64,000 bases of DNA, taken from NCBI RefSeq assembly GCF_029714365.1, contig NZ_CP121660.1:186001-250000 (forward strand), in the 5' to 3' direction. Below the pieces are notes generated by a model that saw only the letters and a program-made list of their open reading frames with translations, did no database searches and was not told the origin of the DNA. The stretch's first letter is position 1. Each line of letters starts with the position of its first letter. Source of the DNA: Sinorhizobium terangae (GTDB taxonomy: Bacteria > Pseudomonadota > Alphaproteobacteria > Rhizobiales > Rhizobiaceae). This document shows positions 50,260-57,440 of this stretch, piece by piece. Both the position numbers and the translations under genes were made by a program.

Positions 50260-51822
50260 CTATTGCACAAGGTAGGTTTCGATCGTGCCGATGCCGCGCA
50301 GATCCAAGGCGCAGCGCGGCTCGAGCGTCCATTGGCCTCGAAGCGAGCGCCTGGTCGCCTCGGAGATCTGTATGCCATCGGCAACGCCCTGCGACTCGAG
50401 GCGGCTTGCAATGTTTACGGTTTCTCCCCACACGTCGTAGACAAAACGAAGCCGGCCGATCAGCCCCGCCACAACCGGTCCGGAATGGATTCCGATCCGA
50501 ACGCGAAATCGATCGCGTTCGGGAGGCATGTCCCGCAACGATTGAAGCATGGATTTCGCGAGAGCCACGATCCTGTCGGCGTGATCCGCTGCGGGTTCCG
50601 GTATCCCGCAAGCGGCCATATAGGCATCGCCGATTGTCTTGATCTTCTCCACCCGGTGCTGTTCCGTCAGGAGGTCGAACCGGCTGAACATCCCGTCCAG
50701 CCGGCTGACGAGATCGGACGGTGGCAGCCTTGTCGCGATGGCGGAGAAGCCGACGATGTCTGCAAAAAGAATGGAAACCTCTTCGAAGCGGTCGGCGATG
50801 ATCTCTTCGCCATCCTGCAATCGGCTGACGATCTGGTCGGGCAGGATCGCGTGAATGAGCGTATCGCCACGTCGCTTCTCCGCTTCTATCTGCTCAAGAT
50901 AGTGGTGCTCGCGGTCGAGCCAGCGTTTCTTCTCGAGCGTGGAGTTGATGCGTGCGCGCAGCAGGACCGGGTTGAACGGCTTTGTCAGATAGTCGTCGGC
51001 TCCCGCTTCGATGCATTTCGCCACCGCCGCCACTTCGCTCAAGCCTGATATCATGATCACCGGGACGTGCCGCCATCGGTCCTCCGACTTCAGTCGCGAG
51101 AGCATTTCTATGCCGTTCATGTCGGGCATCAGGATATCGAGCAGAATAAGATCGAACTCGTCCTCCGCCAGCCTCGCAAGCGCCGACAGTCCGGATTCGG
51201 CGGTGACGACGCGATGACCTTCGCGCCGCAGCCGTCGGGACAGAAGGTCACGATTGCTGGCGACGTCGTCGACGACGAGAATTCTGCCGCCCTGATCCGT
51301 CCAGGCCTCGCGCTCGGTCGTGAACAGGAGCCGTTCAAGCCCCGCCGCGTCGATTCCGCTTTGCTCCGCCGACTGGAGCATCTCGATGGCGTGCCCGCGC
51401 GAAAGGCCCGCAATGGCGTCGACCTGCTTCAAAAGCTCGGCCGCCGCCGCCAGTATGACGCCGAGATCCTCCGTTAGCGGATGCTCGTGCACATCCCTTG
51501 CGTCTTCAAGGAGCATTTCCGAATAGCCGATGATGGCATTGAGCGGTGTGCGCAGGTCATGGCGGAGCCTCGCCTCCGCCTCCGTCAACGGGACTTCCTC
51601 AGAGCAGGCCGTGCCGTCGAGGAGGTGATCGATGAGACCGTTCAGTTGCCTGGCGGCGGTGCCGATCCGCTCCAGATCGGGCTGCATGTCGGGCAAGCTG
51701 AGATCCCGCGCCTGCTCGACAAGCAGCTCCTGAAAACCCAAGATGGCGCGAGCGGGGCCGGCCAACCGCTGGGCCACATGTGCGGCGATCGCCTGGTGCT
51801 GGAATTCGTTGCCGATACTCAT
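50260..51822 (-). CDS. Adenylate cyclase with HisKA-like and receiver domains
   Basis: 520 aa. Residues about 80-140 are a HisKA-like dimerisation segment with a phosphoacceptor-type His88 ([19 protein letters not shown]) but no ATPase domain follows. Residues about 10-70 look like a degenerate copy of the same segment with Gln18 in place of His. A receiver domain spans 178-295 (phospho-acceptor Asp229 in LILLDILMPDMNG). The class III cyclase domain (about 345-520) has metal-binding Asp355 and Asp399 and the adenine-selecting Lys395 (EKIKTIGDAY), plus YDVWGETVNIASRLES. It is the last gene of the four-gene signalling operon and the likely output: phosphorylation by the hybrid kinase would tune cAMP synthesis. 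Confidence 0.88.
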   Translation of the reverse strand: MSIGNEFQHQAIAAHVAQRLAGPARAILGFQELLVEQARDLSLPDMQPDLERIGTAARQLNGLIDHLLDGTACSEEVPLTEAEARLRHDLRTPLNAIIGYSEMLLEDARDVHEHPLTEDLGVILAAAAELLKQVDAIAGLSRGHAIEMLQSAEQSGIDAAGLERLLFTTEREAWTDQGGRILVVDDVASNRDLLSRRLRREGHRVVTAESGLSALARLAEDEFDLILLDILMPDMNGIEMLSRLKSEDRWRHVPVIMISGLSEVAAVAKCIEAGADDYLTKPFNPVLLRARINSTLEKKRWLDREHHYLEQIEAEKRRGDTLIHAILPDQIVSRLQDGEEIIADRFEEVSILFADIVGFSAIATRLPPSDLVSRLDGMFSRFDLLTEQHRVEKIKTIGDAYMAACGIPEPAADHADRIVALAKSMLQSLRDMPPERDRFRVRIGIHSGPVVAGLIGRLRFVYDVWGETVNIASRLESQGVADGIQISEATRRSLRGQWTLEPRCALDLRGIGTIETYLVQ

Positions 51823-51840
51823 CCTGCAGGTGTCCTGAGC

Positions 51841-52206
51841 CTAGGTCGCGAGCAACTGCTCGATCTTCCGGACGAGCTGCGGCAGATCGACCGGCTTGCT
51901 GTCATAGTCGTCGCAGCCAGCCTCGAGCGCCATCTCCCGATCGCTCGCCATTGCGTGCGCAGTGAGCGCGATGACCGGTATTCCAGACGTCGCCGGATTG
52001 GCCTTGATCCGTCGCGTCGCCTCCCATCCGTCCATCACGGGTAGGCTCATGTCCATGAGTATGAGGTCGGGCCTTTCCGATGCGGCAAGCTCGACACCGG
52101 CCTTGCCATTCTCGGCGATCAGCACGTCGAAGCCGCGACGAGACAATCGTCGCGAAAGCATGTCTCGGTTCATTTCATTGTCTTCCACCAGAAGGATTCT
52201 CGTCAT
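51841..52206 (-). CDS. Single-domain response regulator (DivK-like)
   Basis: 121 aa, a receiver domain and nothing else. Acidic pocket VEDNE near residue 8-11, phospho-acceptor Asp52 (LILMDMSLPVMDG), Thr/Lys switch residues in ALTAHAM and SKPVD. It lies between the hybrid kinase and the cyclase gene in the same operon, 18 and 24 bases from its neighbours. It may shuttle phosphate between them or act as a phosphate sink. DivK similarity is by type and does not imply a cell-cycle role. Confidence 0.9.
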   Translation of the reverse strand: MTRILLVEDNEMNRDMLSRRLSRRGFDVLIAENGKAGVELAASERPDLILMDMSLPVMDGWEATRRIKANPATSGIPVIALTAHAMASDREMALEAGCDDYDSKPVDLPQLVRKIEQLLAT

Positions 52207-52230
52207 TTCGGTTTCCTCCGGTCATGCTTT

Positions 52231-54987
52231 TCAGCCCTCGGCAACGGCCTTGCCGACAGTTTCCTGCATTGCGATCTGGCGCTCGAGCGCCTTGACCAAT
52301 TGGGACCTGCTGTTTGCGCCCTTGTTTACGACCGCGACCGCTCGATCGCGCAGCCATATCAACTCGTTCGAAGAGAGGTCCTTCGACGTGACCACCACCA
52401 CCGGGATGTTCTGCAGCTCCGGGATCCTCTGCATCTCACTCAGGGTTTGGAATCCGTCCATCTCCGGCATCAGAAGATCCAGCAGGACGAGGCGCGGCAG
52501 GAGCCGCTTCATCATTTCCAGCCCGCGAACACCGTCACCCGCCTCGTGGACGGTCCAGTTCCTCTTCACCAGAATGCGGCGGAGAAAGTCGCGTGACGCC
52601 TGATCGTCGTCGATGACCAGTACGTCGCGGTTGCCGCCGCCGTGAGCCTCTATCGTCCGGATCAGCTTGTCGGTGTCGATGGGCTTGGTCAGGTATTCGA
52701 CGGCGCCGAGCGAGAGGCCGAGTTCGCGATCCGCCAGGATCGTCGCCAGGATAACGGGGATCGTGCAGAGTTCGGGATCGCTCTTCAGCGTGCGCAACAC
52801 CGACCAGCCGTCCTGATGGGGCATGATGATGTCGAGGATGATCGCGGCTGGCCGATGCTTTCGAGCGGCGGCTATTCCTTCCGCCCCGCTTGCAGCCTCG
52901 ATCGAGGCGAGTCCCGCGTCGGCGAGTGCCCTGGCGATCAGCGTTCGGGCAGCCGGTTCGTCGTCAATGATGAGAGCGGTGCGACCTGGCTGCAAAGCCG
53001 GCGCCGGCACGGCGACTTGAGGCTCCTCGGCTTCTCGCCTGCACTGCGCGGGTACTTCCATCGTGAAGACCGAGCCTTTGCCGACTTCGCTTTCGACGGT
53101 GACGGCGCCGCCGATCATGTGGCTGAAGCTGCGGGTGATGCTCAGGCCCAGTCCCGTGCCGCCGTAGTTCCGGGTGGTGGAAGCGTCCGCCTGGGTGAAG
53201 GCGTTGAAGAGCCGTTCCCGCTGCTCCGGCGTCATGCCGATCCCGGTATCGGATACCTTGAACAGAAGCCAATCGCCGTCGGCGCGTCCCTCGCGCCGGA
53301 CCGAGAGCGTGACGCGGCCGCCATTGGTGAACTTGGCCGCATTGCTGAGCAGGTTGAAAAGATTCTGGCGCAGCTTGGTCTGGTCGGAGTGCATCTGCCC
53401 AAGATCGGCTCCAAGGTCCTCGACGAATTCGTTCCGGTTCCGCGCCATCAGCGGTGCGACGGTGGCGGCCACGTCGCGGAGCAGTTCGGCGACGTCGAAA
53501 GTCTCGAGAAAAACCTCCATCTTGTTCGCCTCGATCTTCGAAAGGTCGAGGATGTCGTTGATGAGCGTGAGAAGATGCCGGCCGGCGGACGCTATTTTCT
53601 CGAGATCCGGGACAAGCTCGTTGTCTTCGTGGTCGCGGGCCTCTTCGATCAGCATTTCGCTGTAGCCGATGATCGCGTTCAGCGGCGTGCGCAACTCGTG
53701 GCTCATCGAGGCGAGAAAACGGCTCTTGGCCTCGTTTGCCGATTCCGCATGGCTCTTTGCACGCTCGAGCTCGACTTGCCTCTGCTTGAGTTCGGTGATG
53801 TCGGTATAGACCGCGACGGTACCGCCATCAGGGATCTTGCGCTTGCTGATCCGGACCCACTTGTCGCCGAACCGCCTCTCGTCGACCAGGCCTGCGGGAT
53901 CCCTGTGAAGGCGCAGCCGTTCCTCGATCCACTCCTCCCGCGTTTTGCCTTCGAGGTCGACTTGCCCCCTTTCCAGGTTCTGCTCCACGATTTCGCGGAA
54001 GCTCTTGCCACGAAGCGTCGACGGCCTGTGGCTGGGGAAGATTTCGCAATATTTGCTGTTGGCGATCAGGATCCGATCATCCGGATCGTAGAGGACGAAT
54101 CCGTCGGAAATCACTTCGAGCGCCGCGGAGATCGTCCGCCGCTGCCGCTCGGCCTCGTCCTCGAGCTTTCTCTTCTCGATCGCGCTTTCTCGGAAAAGCG
54201 AGAGCGTCTTCGCCATCGCTCCAAAGTCCTCGCCGCCCTCCTGCGGGATCTCGACGTCATAGCGTCCTTCCGTCAGCTCGCCGACCACACGACTGAGGCG
54301 CCGGAGCGGGCCGACGATCGAGCGCAGGACAAGAAGAGTAAGGAGCGAGCCGACCAGAACCACGACGCCGACAAGGATGGCGGCCGCCGTTGCGGTTTTC
54401 TGTGTTTGCGCGACGACCTCGTTGCGGGCGGCATCCGCATCGGCTCTTACCTGCTCGACGAGCCTGTTGAGGTCCGCGTCGACGTTGCCGCTGTGAGTGC
54501 GCGCCTTTGCCAGGAAGGCGTTACCGACGATGCGGTTGTCCTGAGTATAGCTGTCGGTTGCCTGGAGCGCCGTCTCGACATAGGCATCGACCTCGGTGCG
54601 GATCTTCCTGACCGCGTCGGGCGAATGCTCTGCAAGACGCTCCAGTTGAACCTGCAGGCGTTTGCGGGCCTCGTCGGCGTTGCGTTCTGAATTCATCAGC
54701 AGACTGACGGAGAGATCGGTCAGCCAGTATCTGAGGTCTCCGAAGGCGACATGCGCCGCAGCCGCCGAATCGGCGCGATCGAACAGTTCCCTGGTCTCCG
54801 CCATCCGCTCGGCGCTGCGGTAGAGCGCCTGGGTGAGAAAGACCGAAGAGAGGATCAGACTTATCAGGCCGGCGGCGGTTAGCGCCGCCACGCGGGCGGA
54901 AATTGGCAGATTGGCAAGCCGGCTGGCGAGGCTCCTGGCCGGCGCCGGGGCAGCCTCGATCGACCGCTGCTGCCCCAACGCGCTCAT
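52231..54987 (-). CDS. Membrane hybrid histidine kinase with HAMP, PAS and two receivers
   Basis: 918 aa. TM1 about 33-53, a helical periplasmic domain about 55-195, TM2 about 199-222, HAMP about 223-275, PAS about 285-400, HisKA with His430 ([16 protein letters not shown]), HATPase with N box LLSNAAKF (545-552), DTGIGM (580-585) and GGTGLGL (609-615), receiver 1 with Asp719 ([11 protein letters not shown]) and receiver 2 with Asp837 ([11 protein letters not shown]). It overlaps the haem-c DUF3365 gene by ATGA, so the two are made together, and that periplasmic protein is a natural candidate for its sensory partner. Two C-terminal receivers plus the separate one suggest a branched phosphorelay. 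Confidence 0.93.
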   Translation of the reverse strand: MSALGQQRSIEAAPAPARSLASRLANLPISARVAALTAAGLISLILSSVFLTQALYRSAERMAETRELFDRADSAAAAHVAFGDLRYWLTDLSVSLLMNSERNADEARKRLQVQLERLAEHSPDAVRKIRTEVDAYVETALQATDSYTQDNRIVGNAFLAKARTHSGNVDADLNRLVEQVRADADAARNEVVAQTQKTATAAAILVGVVVLVGSLLTLLVLRSIVGPLRRLSRVVGELTEGRYDVEIPQEGGEDFGAMAKTLSLFRESAIEKRKLEDEAERQRRTISAALEVISDGFVLYDPDDRILIANSKYCEIFPSHRPSTLRGKSFREIVEQNLERGQVDLEGKTREEWIEERLRLHRDPAGLVDERRFGDKWVRISKRKIPDGGTVAVYTDITELKQRQVELERAKSHAESANEAKSRFLASMSHELRTPLNAIIGYSEMLIEEARDHEDNELVPDLEKIASAGRHLLTLINDILDLSKIEANKMEVFLETFDVAELLRDVAATVAPLMARNRNEFVEDLGADLGQMHSDQTKLRQNLFNLLSNAAKFTNGGRVTLSVRREGRADGDWLLFKVSDTGIGMTPEQRERLFNAFTQADASTTRNYGGTGLGLSITRSFSHMIGGAVTVESEVGKGSVFTMEVPAQCRREAEEPQVAVPAPALQPGRTALIIDDEPAARTLIARALADAGLASIEAASGAEGIAAARKHRPAAIILDIIMPHQDGWSVLRTLKSDPELCTIPVILATILADRELGLSLGAVEYLTKPIDTDKLIRTIEAHGGGNRDVLVIDDDQASRDFLRRILVKRNWTVHEAGDGVRGLEMMKRLLPRLVLLDLLMPEMDGFQTLSEMQRIPELQNIPVVVVTSKDLSSNELIWLRDRAVAVVNKGANSRSQLVKALERQIAMQETVGKAVAEG

Positions 54988-55742
54988 TTGAACAAGACGA
55001 TGCTGATAGCACCGCCCAGATCACCCGCCTTGCCCCCTTCCTTCGGGTAGCCGGTGACGTCGATCTCGCCCTTGGGCGAACCGTGACAGGAAAGACAGGA
55101 CTCCGTGTAGTATTCCGGCAGCAGCATGCGGAAGGCAGGGCGGCCGTTTACCTTCGTCACTTCCGTATGGGCCTCGCCCTTCTGCTTCTGCGGATTCGAG
55201 AAGATTTCATTGATGACCCGGGTCTCCCAGTCATCGGGAAGCGACTTGCGGTTACGCACGAGCACTTCCGGCGCGGTCACGCGGACCAGCGCCTCGTTTC
55301 CCACTTTTGCGGCAAACTTCTCATTCATCAGGCGCGCGAAAACGGCGGGCACAAAGCCCTTGAACCCGATGCCGGGGCGATTGATGTCATTCTGCTCTTC
55401 GTCGACGACCTCGCGCATGGCCTCGACCTGCGCCTGCAGCAGTTTGCGATCGCGCTCCGCCAGGCCATCGGACATCAGAGGATGGCCGGTGCGTTTGGCA
55501 TAAAGGGCAATCGCCTCTGCCGTGAAGCGCTCGCCGTCGAGATGTTTGTCGCCGACGGCCGGATCATTGATGAGCGACTGATAATTCGAAAGGACGCTTC
55601 GGGCGGACCTCAGCAATTCGGCGAGCCGCTCCCCGGTCGCCACATCGGCGGCCTCTTGAGCCGCCGCCGAAGACGACAAGAGCATGCAACCGCACAAAAC
55701 GGTGAAAACCCGGTTTCGCGCCAATGCTACAAGGGCTTCCAT
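54984..55742 (-). CDS. Periplasmic DUF3365 (Tll0287-like) protein with c-type haem motif
   Basis: 252 aa. Signal peptide about 1-29 (hydrophobic core [18 protein letters not shown]). The mature protein is a DUF3365/Tll0287-like sensor-type domain with a CLSCH motif (Cys216, Cys219, His220), the c-type haem attachment site, near the C-terminus. Such domains are proposed to sense redox state or small ligands. First gene of the leftward signalling operon and translationally coupled to the hybrid kinase. Haem attachment and ligand are predictions. Confidence 0.88.
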   Translation of the reverse strand: MEALVALARNRVFTVLCGCMLLSSSAAAQEAADVATGERLAELLRSARSVLSNYQSLINDPAVGDKHLDGERFTAEAIALYAKRTGHPLMSDGLAERDRKLLQAQVEAMREVVDEEQNDINRPGIGFKGFVPAVFARLMNEKFAAKVGNEALVRVTAPEVLVRNRKSLPDDWETRVINEIFSNPQKQKGEAHTEVTKVNGRPAFRMLLPEYYTESCLSCHGSPKGEIDVTGYPKEGGKAGDLGGAISIVLFK

Positions 55743-55804
55743 TTTCTTTCCCCCCGAGAGGAAGCAAGCAGCAAAGATACCACAGCAAGACCGGTGGAAG
55801 GAGT

Positions 55805-55945
55805 CATCTATGGAACAGGGCTTGGCACTCGTTGCCGGAGGCAGGGTTCGCGTTCAATCTCCACAACAATAAATGGGGCACCAATTTCCCGATGTGGTGG
55901 GAGGGCGACTTCATGAGCCGCTTCCGTATTCGCATCGACTGTTGA
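55805..55945 (+). pseudogene. C-terminal remnant resembling DUF5054/glycosidase-like proteins
   Basis: In this frame the last 40 codons before a stop read GFAFNLHNNKWGTNFPMWWE followed by a short tail SRFRIRI. That Asn-Asn-x-Trp-Gly-Thr-Asn-Phe-Pro pattern is what I know from the extreme C-terminus of DUF5054 (GH38-like) proteins. No upstream body remains: the frame runs into the DUF3365 promoter region. Probably the leftover end of a deleted gene. Recognition is from memory of the motif. Confidence 0.55.
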
Positions 55946-55994
55946 AAAGCGGCGCACGCCGGAACTTGATCAGTGCGGGAAAGACGGAAACAAA

Positions 55995-56026
55995 GGAGCT
56001 CCCCGCTGCTGAAAGCGGGGAGCTCC
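55995..56026 (-). terminator. Terminator of the DUF1236 gene
   Basis: GGAGCTCCCCGC (55995-56006) and GCGGGGAGCTCC (56015-56026), a perfect 12-base stem with an 8-base loop. On the minus strand it is followed by TTTGTTT, so it ends the leftward DUF1236 transcript. Confidence 0.85.
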
Positions 56027-56032
56027 GGTCAC

Positions 56033-56066
56033 CTATTGGATAACCTGACCTACTGGATAACCTGAA
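56033..56066. repeat. 17-base tandem duplication at the DUF1236 stop
   Basis: CTATTGGATAACCTGAC (56033-56049) and CTACTGGATAACCTGAA (56050-56066) differ at two positions. The second unit encodes the last codons and stop of the DUF1236 gene; the first is a non-coding copy just beyond. Confidence 0.65.
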
Positions 56067-56454
56067 CTACGGTATAGGTCCTTGGATCAACGATGACGCG
56101 CTGATTGTTCACGACCGCGTAGGCATAGGTCGGGTTCTCGGGTATCGGCGTCAGAGCAACCGTTCGTGGAAGCGGCCGACCGACTGCAATACGCTCGCGG
56201 ACAACGACACCGGCCGGCATCGGCTGTTGCTGTACGTACGTGACCACCTGTTGCGGCGGAGGCGAGATGACGGCACCGGCGATGAGACCAACCGCGCCGC
56301 CGACAGCAGCGCCCACCGGGCCTCCGACAATCGCACCGGTCACGGCGCCGCCGGCCGCGCCGGTCACGGCGGCGTCATTGTTGTCATTTGCCATCGCAGG
56401 CGTTGCCATAAGCCCGGCTGCAAGGGCAGGAACCAGAAGAATTTTAGCACTCAT
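56050..56454 (-). CDS. DUF1236-type periplasmic protein with glycine-zipper stretch
   Basis: 134 aa. Signal peptide MSAKILLVPALAAGLMATPA (cleavage near MA/ND). Residues about 28-65 are Gly/Ala/Val-rich with small-residue spacing (AAGGAVTGAIVGGPVGAAVG), a glycine zipper that may pack in or against a membrane. The C-terminus, LPRTVALTPIPENPTYAYAV then NNQRVIVDPRTYTVVQVIQ, is the DUF1236 domain. The frame is open upstream to 56967, but AAGGAGGA at 56460-56467 fixes ATG 56454. A GGAAC-N16-CGTT promoter precedes it, so it is probably a general-stress gene. Function of the family unknown. Confidence 0.9.
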   Translation of the reverse strand: MSAKILLVPALAAGLMATPAMANDNNDAAVTGAAGGAVTGAIVGGPVGAAVGGAVGLIAGAVISPPPQQVVTYVQQQPMPAGVVVRERIAVGRPLPRTVALTPIPENPTYAYAVVNNQRVIVDPRTYTVVQVIQ

Positions 56455-56484
56455 GATCAATCCTCCTTCTTCTGTGAAAGATTG

Positions 56485-56509
56485 AACGTGATGCAAGTGG
56501 ATTGGTTCC
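56485..56509 (-). promoter_or_regulatory. EcfG/RpoE2 general-stress promoter
   Basis: On the minus strand GGAAC (56509-56505), 16 bases, CGTT (56488-56485): an exact match to the alphaproteobacterial EcfG consensus, ending about 30 bases before the start codon. Confidence 0.8.
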
Positions 56510-57135
56510 GCATATTTCCGGAATGTTAAAGAATAAAATAAAACGTGAAAACTATATTTTGAAAAATCGCGCGCGCTGTATTCGCCTGTGCGCGTAATAT
56601 GACGCTCATTTTCCCGAGCATTACATAATACAACGCCTGCATCGCGCGAGTTTGACGATCGATGGGGTGCAGGCAACGACCCAGCCCAAGACGATACGTT
56701 CCCGCAGCAATCTCCACCGCCGCTTTCTTGACGTGCTTGGCGGCGACACGACAATGCAGAACCCCCTTTGCGTTCGATTTCGACCGGATCCCGAGCGCGG
56801 GTCCGGGAAAGAGGCACCAGTGGGACTGTCTCGACCTTCAAGGACGTGTGGGTCTGGGAAGCAATCTGGTCGGTCAGGCCTTGAAACCTGCTGTCCAAGA
56901 CCCATCTATCGCACACTGCCCGTATCGAGGCGCTTTCGAGCCGACGGATGGTCTGGCCGGTAAGCATCTCCGGGTCGAATAGGGCGCTCCCCTCAACGGG
57001 TTGAGCGCCCTATTCCATTTTGACGGACCGACACTCCACGGCGGTCGAGGAAAGCGAAGCGCCGCCCAAGCGTTGCATTAATTGCATTATCGGCGACAAT
57101 GGTAGGGACGATAAGCCACCAAGGGAGGAAGTGCG
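56510..57135. other. Gene-poor stretch with one strong hairpin
   Basis: About 625 bases with no convincing gene; the first 130 are AT-richer than the surroundings. AATAGGGCGCTC (56978-56989) pairs perfectly with GAGCGCCCTATT (57003-57014), a 12-base stem around 13 bases, followed on the plus strand by CCATTTT. It ends no visible gene, so it might close an unannotated small RNA. At 57049-57074, GGAAA-N17-CGTT is one base off the EcfG consensus, upstream of the small gene at 57136. Confidence 0.5.
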
Positions 57136-57351
57136 ATGTCACTGCAGCCTCACTCCGTTGCCACTCCTGACGAGCACGTTGTGACCGCCCGCGAGGCATT
57201 GGAGCCGCTATATCTGCACCTTGAGCAGGAAGCCGAGGCCAAGCTCGTCGCGGCGGCCTTGCGCGCCGGCTGGTCGGCCGAAGAGGCATTATCGGCGATC
57301 GATGACCTTAAACTGGAGGACATGCAAGCCATCGCCAGGCGGAAATCCTAA
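57136..57351 (+). CDS. Small helical hypothetical protein
   Basis: 71 aa. Mostly alpha-helical by composition (EALEPLYLHLEQEAEAKLVAA, then WSAEEALSAIDDLKLEDMQA), no signal peptide or membrane helix, no recognised family. AAGGGAGGAAG at 57121-57131 is a strong ribosome site at the right distance, which supports translation. A possible EcfG-like promoter lies about 60 bases upstream. Convergent with the penicillin-binding protein gene, 89 bases apart. Confidence 0.65.
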   Translation: MSLQPHSVATPDEHVVTAREALEPLYLHLEQEAEAKLVAAALRAGWSAEEALSAIDDLKLEDMQAIARRKS

Positions 57352-57440
57352 ATGACGCAATTGCGGATGGCAGAGCGTCGCCTGGCTGCTGATTTCGAGA
57401 CTTCGACCCATTTCCCGCAGCCGGTTGCGAGGTTGCGAGG

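Noticed and set aside
52642..54690. 682-codon plus-strand frame opposite the hybrid kinase
   Set aside because: High-GC codon bias opens the antisense frame. Its product is Arg/Asp/Val-rich without any motif, while the opposite strand encodes a full kinase.
56455..56967. Upstream extension of the DUF1236 gene to 305 codons
   Set aside because: It would cross the EcfG promoter and ribosome site and place the signal peptide in mid-protein.
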